From assembly GCF_022549785.1 (NCBI RefSeq), contig NZ_JAKZGO010000001.1, positions 456,101-520,100 of the forward strand: DNA of 64,000 nt, read 5' to 3'. A model generated the notes under the pieces. That model worked only from the letters and a program-made list of their open reading frames with translations, did not search any database and had not been told where the DNA came from. Of this stretch, positions 9,595 through 16,236 are shown one piece after another. The number at the start of each line of letters is the position of its first letter. Positions within the stretch are counted from its first letter, which is position 1. The stretch is from Belliella alkalica. Lineage in GTDB: Bacteria > Bacteroidota > Bacteroidia > Cytophagales > Cyclobacteriaceae. The translations under genes and the position numbers were made by a program.

Positions 9595-9640
9595 AAAAAA
9601 CCAATCAGCATAGCTATCATACTATGCTGATTGGTTTTTT
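9595..9640. terminator. Bidirectional 19-bp terminator hairpin, overlaps thioesterase 3' end
   Basis: Arms AAAAAACCAATCAGCATAG (9595-9613) and its perfect complement (9622-9640) flank an 8-base loop. A- and T-runs at the outer ends give U-tails on both strands, so it can stop both the SMP-30 and the thioesterase transcripts. The right arm encodes the last residues (KKPISI) of the minus-strand thioesterase. Confidence 0.9.
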
Positions 9641-10000
9641 GTTTTGATCTACTGCTACAAATGTAAATACTCCTGAAACCGCCTTTTCTCTCTTGTCGTC
9701 ATACATTTCTTCAACATAAATCTCTACATGTACTTTGAGGCTTGTGTTTCCAATTGAAGTAACTCTACCTACCAATTCTACAAATGTGCCTTCAGGAATA
9801 GGCTGAGTAAAGTCAATCCTATCACTACTTACTGTTACTACCCGCTGACGGCAAAATCTAGTAGCAGTGATGAATGCCACTTCATCCATCAACTGCATTG
9901 CTGTTCCTCCGAAAAGCGTCCCATAATGATTCGTGGTATTGGGGAAAACCGCTTTAAAAATGTGCGTTTCTGATTGCTGTATCCTTTCTTCTAAGTTCAT
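9617..10000 (-). CDS. Acyl-CoA thioesterase (hotdog fold, YciA-like)
   Basis: This is a cytoplasmic single-hotdog thioesterase that would hydrolyse acyl-CoA esters. The family motif HYGTLFGGTAMQLMDEVAF carries the catalytic Asp of the helix, followed by the strand VVTVSSDRIDFTQPIPEGT. The 127-residue length equals one hotdog domain, so it should work as an oligomer. The stop codon lies inside the loop of a terminator hairpin shared with the converging SMP-30 gene. A second, longer thioesterase paralogue lies at 47861. Confidence 0.92.
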   Translation of the reverse strand: MNLEERIQQSETHIFKAVFPNTTNHYGTLFGGTAMQLMDEVAFITATRFCRQRVVTVSSDRIDFTQPIPEGTFVELVGRVTSIGNTSLKVHVEIYVEEMYDDKREKAVSGVFTFVAVDQNKKPISIV

Positions 10001-10083
10001 ATTATTTCTGTTTCAAAAGCTGCAAATGCAACTGTTTCCTTATTTTATTCTTAAGTCGAGCCTTCAATTTTCTCAAATAAATC

Positions 10084-10122
10084 AAAAAGAATCAGCAAGC
10101 TTCTATACAAACTTGCTGATCT
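10084..10122 (-). terminator. Terminator of metE
   Basis: Minus-strand arms ATCAGCAAG (10112-10120) and CTTGCTGAT (10091-10099) form a 9-bp stem followed by TCTTTTTGAT. The hairpin starts just downstream of the metE stop codon. Confidence 0.8.
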
Positions 10123-10133
10123 TTCGGTAAACA

Positions 10134-12476
10134 CTAATTCAACGTAACAGGAACTAGTTCTCTCATAGCTTTAGCAGCCAAAACCATTTCGACTAGAGAC
10201 TTGTGGGTTTCTTCCCATTGTCTTGTTTTCAATCCACAATCAGGATTCACCCATATCTGTTCTGATGGGATTACATCTACTGCTTTTTGCAATAATTCTA
10301 TGATTTCAGCTTTGGAAGGGACCCTTGGTGCATGGATATCATATACTCCAGGCCCTATTTCATTTGGATACTTGAAGTCTGCAAAAGCATCCAAGAGCTC
10401 CATCTGTGAACGAGAGCATTCAATCGTAATCACATCGGCATCAAGGTTGGCTATATGACCAATGATGTCATTGAATTCTGAATAACACATGTGTGTATGA
10501 ATTTGGGTATTGTCATCTACCCCGCTTGCAGAGAGCTTAAATGCTTTGATAGCCCAATCTAGATATCCTTCCCAATGTTCTTCCCTGATTGGCAAACCTT
10601 CCCTCAATGCAGGCTCGTCTATCTGAATGATACGGATTCCTTCTTTTTCCAAGTCCAAAACTTCATCTCTAATAGCCAAAGCAATTTGATTACATGTCAC
10701 GCTTCTATCTTGATCATCCCTTACAAAGGACCATTGGAGAATAGTCACCGGTCCAGTAAGCATTCCCTTCACAAACTTTGGAGTGAGGGATTGAGCATAT
10801 TTTGACCAAAATATTGTCATCGGTTCCGACCTATACACATCTCCATAGATAATCGGTGGCTTGACGCATCGGCTGCCATAACTTTGAACCCAACCAAATT
10901 GAGTGAATGCAAAACCGTGCAAACGCTCACCGAAATACTCTACCATGTCATTTCTTTCAAATTCACCATGAACCAAGACATCTAAACCAATTTCTTCTTG
11001 GATTCTGATTGTCTTCTCCGTTTCATCTTTAATGAATTGTTCATAATTCTGCTTATCGATTCTTCCATTCTTGAAGTCAGCACGAACTTTTCTTACTTCC
11101 TTTGTTTGAGGAAATGAACCAATTGTAGTTGTTGGATAAAGCGGAAGATTCAGTAACTCTGCCTGTACAATCTTTCTATTCTGAAACGAAGATTTTCTCT
11201 CAAAATCAGAGTCCAAAACATTATTCAATCGCTTCTTCACTTCATTTTTATGAATCAAGCTTGAATTTATTCTGTTGCTGATTGCTTCCTGATTTTTATT
11301 GAAAATATCAGAAAATCCATTTTCAAAAGATTCTAAACCATTCGCATTTGGAACATTGACAGATTTTGACAATTTCTTCAAATCACTAATTTCCACCAAT
11401 TTTTGTTTGGCAAATGAAAGCCAACTTTTGATATCTTTATCAAGTTTCAACTCACTATCCAAATCGCATGGTGAATGAAGTAAAGAGCAAGAAGGAGCTA
11501 TAAATAATTTTTCGGGATCAACTTTTCTAAGAGCCTTTTGAATTAGATTCAATGAATTTTTATAATCATTTTTCCAAACATTTCTTCCGTCAATTAATCC
11601 AAGTGAAATGGAGAGATCTTTCGGTTTATTTCCTAACAACTCATACAATTGCTCGGGACAACGGACCAAATCTACATGGAGACAACAAACAGGTAAAGAT
11701 GTTGCTACGCTTATATTTTCGTACAAACCTCCAAAATAAGTTGCTAACAATGTCTTCAAGTGAGGGTACTTTTTTCTGATTTGGGAATAGACATTTTGAA
11801 AAGCCTCTTTTTCTTTAGTCGAAAGATTCATAGCCAAAAATGGTTCGTCAAACTGAACCCACTCTACACCATGTTCTACAAGCTTATCCAATATTTGGAA
11901 ATAAACAGGAAGAAGATTTTTTATTAGGTCAATGCGATCAAAACCGGCTTCTTTTTCCTTACCCAGTAAAAGGAAAGAAATTGGCCCCAAAATAACAGGC
12001 TTCGTTTTGAAACCTGCCAGTTTTGCCTCTGCAAATTCCTGAATGACTTTTGAAGAAAATAGCTTAAACTCTTGATTTTTCTTGAACTCCGGTACGATGT
12101 AATGATAATTCGTGTCAAACCATTTGGTCATTTCCATGGCCTTGATATCCAAACCATTTGCCTGATATCCTCTCGCCATTGCAAAGTACAAATCGATTTC
12201 AGACTTATTTTTGTCAAAAATTACAGAATGATACCTTTCGGGAATGGCTCCAATTGTGAATGCCATATCCAAAACATGGTCATAGTAAGAAAAGTCATTT
12301 GAAGGAATCAAATCTATCCCACATTCTTTCTGTAAGGTCCAATTGCTGAGCTTGATTTCGTTTCCTACTTGAAACAACTCCTGCCTTGTGATTTTTCCTG
12401 CCCAATAGTTTTCACAGGCCTTTTTCAATTCTCGCTGACTACCAATTCGCGGATAGCCAAGATTATGCGTTTGCAT
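10134..12476 (-). CDS. metE: Cobalamin-independent methionine synthase
   Basis: MetE transfers a methyl group from methyl-tetrahydrofolate-triglutamate to homocysteine to make methionine without vitamin B12. The 780-residue protein has the usual two barrels. The N-terminal one begins LGYPRIGSQRELKKACE; the C-terminal one starts near PTTTIGSFPQTKEVR. Zinc ligands are His662 and Cys664 (HTHMCYSE), Glu686 (TIEC) and Cys747 (PDCG), with the same spacing as in the E. coli enzyme. The 260-base leader contains a cobalamin riboswitch, so expression should fall when B12 is plentiful. It is monocistronic with its own terminator. Confidence 0.98.
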   Translation of the reverse strand: MQTHNLGYPRIGSQRELKKACENYWAGKITRQELFQVGNEIKLSNWTLQKECGIDLIPSNDFSYYDHVLDMAFTIGAIPERYHSVIFDKNKSEIDLYFAMARGYQANGLDIKAMEMTKWFDTNYHYIVPEFKKNQEFKLFSSKVIQEFAEAKLAGFKTKPVILGPISFLLLGKEKEAGFDRIDLIKNLLPVYFQILDKLVEHGVEWVQFDEPFLAMNLSTKEKEAFQNVYSQIRKKYPHLKTLLATYFGGLYENISVATSLPVCCLHVDLVRCPEQLYELLGNKPKDLSISLGLIDGRNVWKNDYKNSLNLIQKALRKVDPEKLFIAPSCSLLHSPCDLDSELKLDKDIKSWLSFAKQKLVEISDLKKLSKSVNVPNANGLESFENGFSDIFNKNQEAISNRINSSLIHKNEVKKRLNNVLDSDFERKSSFQNRKIVQAELLNLPLYPTTTIGSFPQTKEVRKVRADFKNGRIDKQNYEQFIKDETEKTIRIQEEIGLDVLVHGEFERNDMVEYFGERLHGFAFTQFGWVQSYGSRCVKPPIIYGDVYRSEPMTIFWSKYAQSLTPKFVKGMLTGPVTILQWSFVRDDQDRSVTCNQIALAIRDEVLDLEKEGIRIIQIDEPALREGLPIREEHWEGYLDWAIKAFKLSASGVDDNTQIHTHMCYSEFNDIIGHIANLDADVITIECSRSQMELLDAFADFKYPNEIGPGVYDIHAPRVPSKAEIIELLQKAVDVIPSEQIWVNPDCGLKTRQWEETHKSLVEMVLAAKAMRELVPVTLN

Positions 12477-12688
12477 GTTCTTTTAACTTTATTTGTTTGA
12501 AATAATAGGTTAAAAGCTCATTACAATAAATCAAAAATGCTTTTGGGAAAGAAGGTGTTAGAAAAGTGAAGGAAATAAATATGTCCCAAATCAGACACAC
12601 TTTTCCTATAAAGGAAAAACCAAAATCGGTAATTCACTTTGGATCAAAGACCTATAGAAATGCCAAAAAAGCATAGAAGGAAATTGAA

Positions 12689-12730
12689 TCACACTTGACT
12701 AAAAGCTTCAAATCGCGAAAGCATCGTCAT
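12689..12730 (-). CDS. Possible 13-codon leader ORF after the B12 riboswitch
   Basis: Immediately 3' of the B12-box side of the riboswitch, a short ORF reads MTMLSRFEAFSQV and then stops. It could also start at the second ATG. It has no recognisable family. Its position between the aptamer and metE would suit a leader peptide, but an ORF this short can arise by chance, so it is kept only as a candidate. Confidence 0.25.
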   Translation of the reverse strand: MTMLSRFEAFSQV

Positions 12731-12905
12731 ATCGAAATAGGCAGGTCTCCTGACTTGTAACAGCTTCTGTCGTCCTTCCCATTTTATTTAAAACAGTGGA
12801 CATACTAAGACAAAAACCTTTGGATTGTTACTTACAGTTGCGCGACAGTTCGTGATTTGCACACGATTCCCTTTTAATACACACCTAAGCATAACCAATT
12901 CCGGA
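12730..12905 (-). promoter_or_regulatory. Cobalamin (adenosylcobalamin) riboswitch upstream of metE
   Basis: Read on the minus strand, the classic aptamer blocks occur in order: AAAAGGGAATCGTGTG (12860-12875), a GCGCAACTGT block (12835-12844), CCACTG (12794-12799), GGGAAGG (12774-12780) and the B12 box with AAGTCAGGAGACCTGCC (about 12740-12757). This is the standard cobalamin riboswitch. Its target here is metE, which it should repress when B12 binds, leaving methionine synthesis to a B12-dependent MetH. No strong U-tailed terminator follows before metE, so the expression platform is unclear. Outer boundaries are approximate. Confidence 0.93.
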
Positions 12906-12939
12906 TGATATAGAATTATAGTAAAGAACTTTAATTTCA

Positions 12940-12947
12940 CAAAACTA
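12940..12947 (-). promoter_or_regulatory. Candidate -7 promoter box of the metE transcript
   Basis: The minus strand reads TAGTTTTG, an exact match to the Bacteroidota -7 consensus TAnnTTTG, about 35 bases upstream of the riboswitch. No good -33 TTTG is seen at the expected distance. Confidence 0.4.
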
Positions 12948-13067
12948 GTAAAATCACTTTACCCCACACTAATCTATCTAAGTTTTAAATAAATACTTCA
13001 AAAACTACTGGGCTTCAAGAATAAATTACAGTTTTATCAAAATATAATTCTGTAGCAAGCATTCTTG

Positions 13068-13772
13068 TTAACAATTCCCTTCTATGTCACAAGAGCTTCC
13101 TTCAGAACTGTTCATTTGTAAAATGGGATTTTCCTTCACATAATCTTCCCAAGCTTTATTCAAAGTATCCTGGAAAACTTCAACAGGTTGAGCTCCCGAA
13201 ATACCAAATTTCCTATCCAATACAAAGAAAGGCACACCTCTCACTCCAATTTGTCTTGACTCCGAGATATCTTGTTCAACTTTCGCAGCAAACTCATTTG
13301 ATTCCAAACAGGCCTGAGCCCTTTCTTTATCTATTCCTACTTCTTCTGCCAAAGAAATTAAAGTACTCAAGTCATCAATGTTTTTTCCTTCTGTAAAATA
13401 AGCCCTCAAAAGTCTTTCTTTCATTGCATCACCCTTTTCCACTGTTTTAGATAGCTGCAATAGTCTATGTGCATTTTTGGCATTTGCTACTACTGTATTC
13501 TCCATCTTATATGTCAACCCTTCACCTTCAGCCATTTCTACCACTTGATTGGTGATTTGCTGAGTTTGCTCTAGACTCCAGCCTTTTGTCTCTGACAAAT
13601 ACTCCAAAGTGGATTTTTCAGGATCTGTTTTCATATCTGGGTTAAGCAAAAAACTCTTCCATTCGATTTTTACATGATCTTTGTATTCAAAACTTTCCAA
13701 TGCAGACTCGAGTCTTCTTTTGCCTATGTAACAAAAAGGACACATGATATCTGACCATATCTCTATTTTCAT
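13068..13772 (-). CDS. DsbA-family oxidoreductase, FrnE-like
   Basis: This is a thioredoxin-fold protein of the DsbA/FrnE (2-hydroxychromene-2-carboxylate isomerase-like) group. With the ATG at 13772 the protein begins MKIEIWSDIMCPFCYIGKRR, putting the redox pair at Cys11-Pro-Phe-Cys14 in strand 1/helix 1. No signal peptide is present, so it is probably cytoplasmic. The cis-Pro region reads RGVPFFVLDRKFGISGAQP. The C-terminus carries two extra cysteines (SSCDIEGNC), as in several FrnE proteins. The extension to 13826 is unlikely to be translated. Its end lies about 160 bp upstream of the metE riboswitch. Confidence 0.9.
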   Translation of the reverse strand: MKIEIWSDIMCPFCYIGKRRLESALESFEYKDHVKIEWKSFLLNPDMKTDPEKSTLEYLSETKGWSLEQTQQITNQVVEMAEGEGLTYKMENTVVANAKNAHRLLQLSKTVEKGDAMKERLLRAYFTEGKNIDDLSTLISLAEEVGIDKERAQACLESNEFAAKVEQDISESRQIGVRGVPFFVLDRKFGISGAQPVEVFQDTLNKAWEDYVKENPILQMNSSEGSSCDIEGNC

Positions 13773-13831
13773 AATATATTTGGTTTTATTGTATGAATAA
13801 TCAAATTTTGATGTCAAGAGTTCCAAAAAAT

Positions 13832-13987
13832 ATGAAAACTAAAGAATGCCCGTCCTGCGCTATGGATGTTGATAAGAAAGCAATTTTCTGCCCTATATGT
13901 GAATTTGAATTCCCTCGTAGAAAGCCAATCTATTCAATCATTGCGATCATTATGGCTGTTATTTTATTGATTCTATTCATCTTTTAG
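13832..13987 (+). CDS. Small zinc-ribbon membrane protein (51 aa)
   Basis: This is a short protein starting MKTKECPSCAMDVDKKAIFC. Two CxxC pairs (CPSC and CPIC) about 17 residues apart form a zinc ribbon, followed by a basic stretch (RRKP) and one C-terminal transmembrane helix rich in Ile and Leu. The ATG at 13832 is preferred; an upstream ATG at 13793 lies next to the divergent gene's start. The function of such tail-anchored zinc ribbons is unknown. Confidence 0.65.
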   Translation: MKTKECPSCAMDVDKKAIFCPICEFEFPRRKPIYSIIAIIMAVILLILFIF

Positions 13988-13993
13988 AAAAAA

Positions 13994-14029
13994 ACACAGA
14001 GTTTTAGCTTTTCGACTAAATCTCTGTGT
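13994..14029 (-). terminator. Terminator of the Fic gene
   Basis: ACACAGAG (13994-14001) pairs with CTCTGTGT (14022-14029), extended by a TTTAG/CTAAA inner stem. On the minus strand the stem is followed by a T-run, placing it just after the Fic stop codon. Confidence 0.75.
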
Positions 14030-14036
14030 CATCCAC

Positions 14037-15110
14037 CTACCCCGCCATTTCAATGTGGCTTTCGAGAGAATTTTTTAAAACATCAATCACTAGGTGATAA
14101 AACACTTCTGGATTGTTGTTAATTTGAACTTCCTCCAATGCCTGATAATAAGCCAATCGAGAACTCAAATCACCTTTTAGGTTAGCTATCGAATATCCAT
14201 GTTTCATCAAAATTAAATTCATAACCAAGCGGCTAGTCCTTCCATTTCCATCTATAAACGGATGAATACTCACCAACCGCTCATGCAATTCTATTGCTAA
14301 AATAACGGGATGTAATTTATTTTTATTGGATGTATAATAAATGAAATAATCTTCCATCAACTTATCGATCATAAAAGGCTGAGGAGGCTCGTGCCTACTT
14401 CCTGATATGCGGACAGGCACTTTTCTATATCTACCGGCATTTTCTTTATCGATTCCCTTCAGAATCAAATAATGAAGATCCATTAGAACTCTCTTGCCAA
14501 AATCAATCTCATCTTTTATCAATTTTTCTATGTAATCAATGGCTTCAGAATGATTGACTGCCTCTAAATGCTCTCTCATTGACTTTCCTCCTATCGTAAT
14601 CCCTTCATTCACCACCAAGTGGGTCTCTTGAAGAGACAGTGTATTACCTTCAATCCTATTGCTTTCAAAGGTATAAGAGATATTGAAGTATTCTTTCAAT
14701 TTATGAAGCTGGGTCTGATTCAAAGGTTTTTTGGTTTGCCATTTTTCTTTTAGACTATCCAAGTTCTTTAGCTTTTCATTTACTTCTTGACTTAGACTCT
14801 CTTTTGCAAATATTTGACTTTTAGTCAGGTATTCTACTCTAGATTCAGCTAATGCCAACACTTTGGAAGGATCTTCTTCACTTTCTAATATTTGATAAAT
14901 CTTCTCTGCCAACCAAATTTTGCGAAGCTCTGACAATGGGATATCTAATACACGCGCTAATGCTACGAGATTATTTTCATTGGGAATCCTGTGTCCTTTT
15001 TCAAATTTTGATATTAATGCTGCGTCTAAATCACATTCTTTGGCTACTTCTCTTATTACTAGTCCTTTTTGATTTCGAGCATTTGTGAGTAACTGTGATA
15101 ATGACTTCAT
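14037..15110 (-). CDS. Fic family protein with N-terminal XRE helix-turn-helix
   Basis: This is a Fic-domain AMP-transferase (NMPylase) fused to a DNA-binding domain. From the ATG at 15110 the protein begins MKSLSQLLTNARNQKG, an XRE/HTH_3 domain covering residues about 5-62. The Fic core carries HPFIDGNGRTSR at 283-294, with the catalytic His and the anion-hole residues intact. The autoinhibitory motif S-x3-E-G is present upstream at Ser150 to Gly155, so the enzyme should be self-inhibited by Glu154. Targets are unknown; they may be a topoisomerase or the protein itself. The HTH plus a palindrome at the start codon suggests autoregulation. In-frame ATGs upstream (15131, 15176) would place the palindrome inside the gene. 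Confidence 0.9.
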   Translation of the reverse strand: MKSLSQLLTNARNQKGLVIREVAKECDLDAALISKFEKGHRIPNENNLVALARVLDIPLSELRKIWLAEKIYQILESEEDPSKVLALAESRVEYLTKSQIFAKESLSQEVNEKLKNLDSLKEKWQTKKPLNQTQLHKLKEYFNISYTFESNRIEGNTLSLQETHLVVNEGITIGGKSMREHLEAVNHSEAIDYIEKLIKDEIDFGKRVLMDLHYLILKGIDKENAGRYRKVPVRISGSRHEPPQPFMIDKLMEDYFIYYTSNKNKLHPVILAIELHERLVSIHPFIDGNGRTSRLVMNLILMKHGYSIANLKGDLSSRLAYYQALEEVQINNNPEVFYHLVIDVLKNSLESHIEMAG

Positions 15111-15112
15111 TT

Positions 15113-15148
15113 TGTTGACTTTTTTGATCATGACAAATTTAGTCAACA
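15113..15148. promoter_or_regulatory. Palindromic operator candidate at the xre-fic start
   Basis: TGTTGACT (15113-15120) and AGTCAACA (15141-15148) are perfect inverted repeats. The dyad centre falls exactly on the palindrome TCATGA (15128-15133). The site abuts the chosen ATG. A second repeat, TTGGAA/TTCCAA across six T, lies at 15159-15176. Autorepression by the XRE domain is inferred. Confidence 0.5.
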
Positions 15149-15241
15149 TTTTTTGGTTTTGGAATTTTTTTTCCAATTTTTCCTACTTTTTTCTCTCCTT
15201 CCAAAAAATTCTTCATTTCTTTAAATTTTTGGTATAAAACC

Positions 15242-15272
15242 TTGCATTTTATTTTAATACTTGTAACCTTTG
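15242..15272 (+). promoter_or_regulatory. Possible promoter of the arginine operon
   Basis: TAACCTTTG (15264-15272) resembles the TAnnTTTG -7 box with one extra base, and a TTG lies 19 bases upstream (15242). It precedes the leader ORF by about 18 bases. The match is weak. Confidence 0.3.
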
Positions 15273-15290
15273 TTGCGCAAGAAGCGAAAG

Positions 15291-15419
15291 ATGAAAAAAA
15301 CAAACACCATAGCTACTTTTTACAAAATTTACCCAACTTCCTTGGGTTTAACAGCTATGCTATTTTTAGCTCCTTTAAGAGAATTTAGGAACAGCTTTAG
15401 GGCAGTGTCCCTTCTATAA
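15291..15419 (+). CDS. 42-codon arginine leader peptide candidate
   Basis: An ATG ORF upstream of the arginine operon encodes 42 residues: a Lys/Thr-rich start, a hydrophobic middle (LGLTAMLFLAPL) and an arginine-rich end, REFRNSFRAVSLL. The three arginines use AGA (15378), AGG (15387) and AGG (15399), spaced three and four codons apart, just before alternative RNA hairpins. This is the arrangement expected for ribosome-mediated attenuation, or for a peptide that stalls the ribosome, coupled to arginine supply. I know of no described family with this sequence. Evidence is positional and codon-based only. Confidence 0.5.
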   Translation: MKKTNTIATFYKIYPTSLGLTAMLFLAPLREFRNSFRAVSLL

Positions 15420-15444
15420 TTTTTGGTGCCCTACGTGGGCGACC
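15399..15444 (+). promoter_or_regulatory. Mutually exclusive hairpins downstream of arginine codons
   Basis: AGGGCA (15399-15404, overlapping the third Arg codon) can pair with TGCCCT (15427-15432). The latter's bases alternatively form the hairpin GGTGCCC (15425-15431) with GGGCGACC (15437-15444, one bulged G). AGGG can also pair locally with CCCT. No U-run follows the last hairpin, so control would act on translation or through a factor rather than by a simple intrinsic terminator. Confidence 0.4.
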
Positions 15445-15520
15445 TACCCCATATACTTTATTACTAAACCACTTAATTTCAACCTAAGAGTCTTTACTCT
15501 GTCTATTACTATCAAACCAA

Positions 15521-16201
15521 ATGGACAATTACTCTTTTATTATTAAACCTGCTAGTCAGGAACACACATTATTCGCAGTTACCATAACTGATGAAATGGA
15601 GCAATCAGCCAAAGCAAGAGGCACCGGAATTGCAAAAAGATCCCCAGAATACATCGTTACAAAAATGATGGAGGGAAAAGCCGTCATTGCCACTACCACT
15701 GAAGGTGAATGGGCTGGATTCTGTTATATTGAAGCTTGGGGACATGGAAAGTATGTCGCAAACTCAGGATTGATTGTAGCACCAAAATTCAGGAAGTATG
15801 GATTGGCTAGAATGATCAAAAAAGAAATCTTCAAACTCAGTAGAACCAAATACCCAGACTCAAAAATTTTTGGATTGACTACCGGGGCAGCAGTTATGAA
15901 AATAAATTCTGAATTGGGATACATACCTGTTTCTTATTCAGACTTGACAGATGATGAACAATTCTGGAAAGGTTGCCAAAGCTGTGTGAATTTTGAAATA
16001 TTACAAAGTAAAAACAGACAAAACTGTCTTTGCACAGCCATGCTTTATGAACCAAAACTGAAAAAAGTAGAGCACGAAGATCTTGCATTGAGAAATGACT
16101 TCAAAAAGAATATAAAATTGTTTGAGAGGTGGACAAGATTGAAAAAATATGTCATGCTTAACATCAAAAAGACCAAAGACAAAACCATTAGCTTATTTTA
16201 A
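15521..16201 (+). CDS. GNAT acyltransferase, probable N-acylglutamate synthase
   Basis: This is a GCN5-related N-acyltransferase that heads the arginine operon. The acyl-CoA-binding region is visible as SGLIVAPKFRKYGLARMIKKE (motif A, R/Q-x-x-G-x-A type, about 82-102), followed by a helix/strand ending LGYIPVSY. No argA or argJ is seen in the window, so this protein is the natural candidate for the first step, transfer of an acetyl or succinyl group to glutamate; related GNATs sit in arg clusters of Bacteroides. The C-terminal part has a cysteine pattern, Cys152/Cys155 and Cys169/Cys171, that could bind metal. Function is inferred from context. Confidence 0.75.
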   Translation: MDNYSFIIKPASQEHTLFAVTITDEMEQSAKARGTGIAKRSPEYIVTKMMEGKAVIATTTEGEWAGFCYIEAWGHGKYVANSGLIVAPKFRKYGLARMIKKEIFKLSRTKYPDSKIFGLTTGAAVMKINSELGYIPVSYSDLTDDEQFWKGCQSCVNFEILQSKNRQNCLCTAMLYEPKLKKVEHEDLALRNDFKKNIKLFERWTRLKKYVMLNIKKTKDKTISLF

Positions 16202-16205
16202 ATCT

Positions 16206-16222
16206 AAAGCCCTAGGCTTTTT
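16206..16222 (+). terminator. Weak hairpin with U-run between the GNAT gene and argG
   Basis: AAAGCC (16206-16211) and GGCTTT (16215-16220) form a 6-bp stem with a 3-base loop, followed by more T. It might act as a partial terminator that lowers downstream expression, but the stem is short. Confidence 0.3.
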
Positions 16223-16236
16223 AAAAACAACCAAAA

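Noticed and set aside
12477-12688. Intrinsic terminator as expression platform of the B12 riboswitch
   Set aside because: TTTTCCT/AGGAAAA can pair in this stretch, but no U-run follows, so I do not call it.
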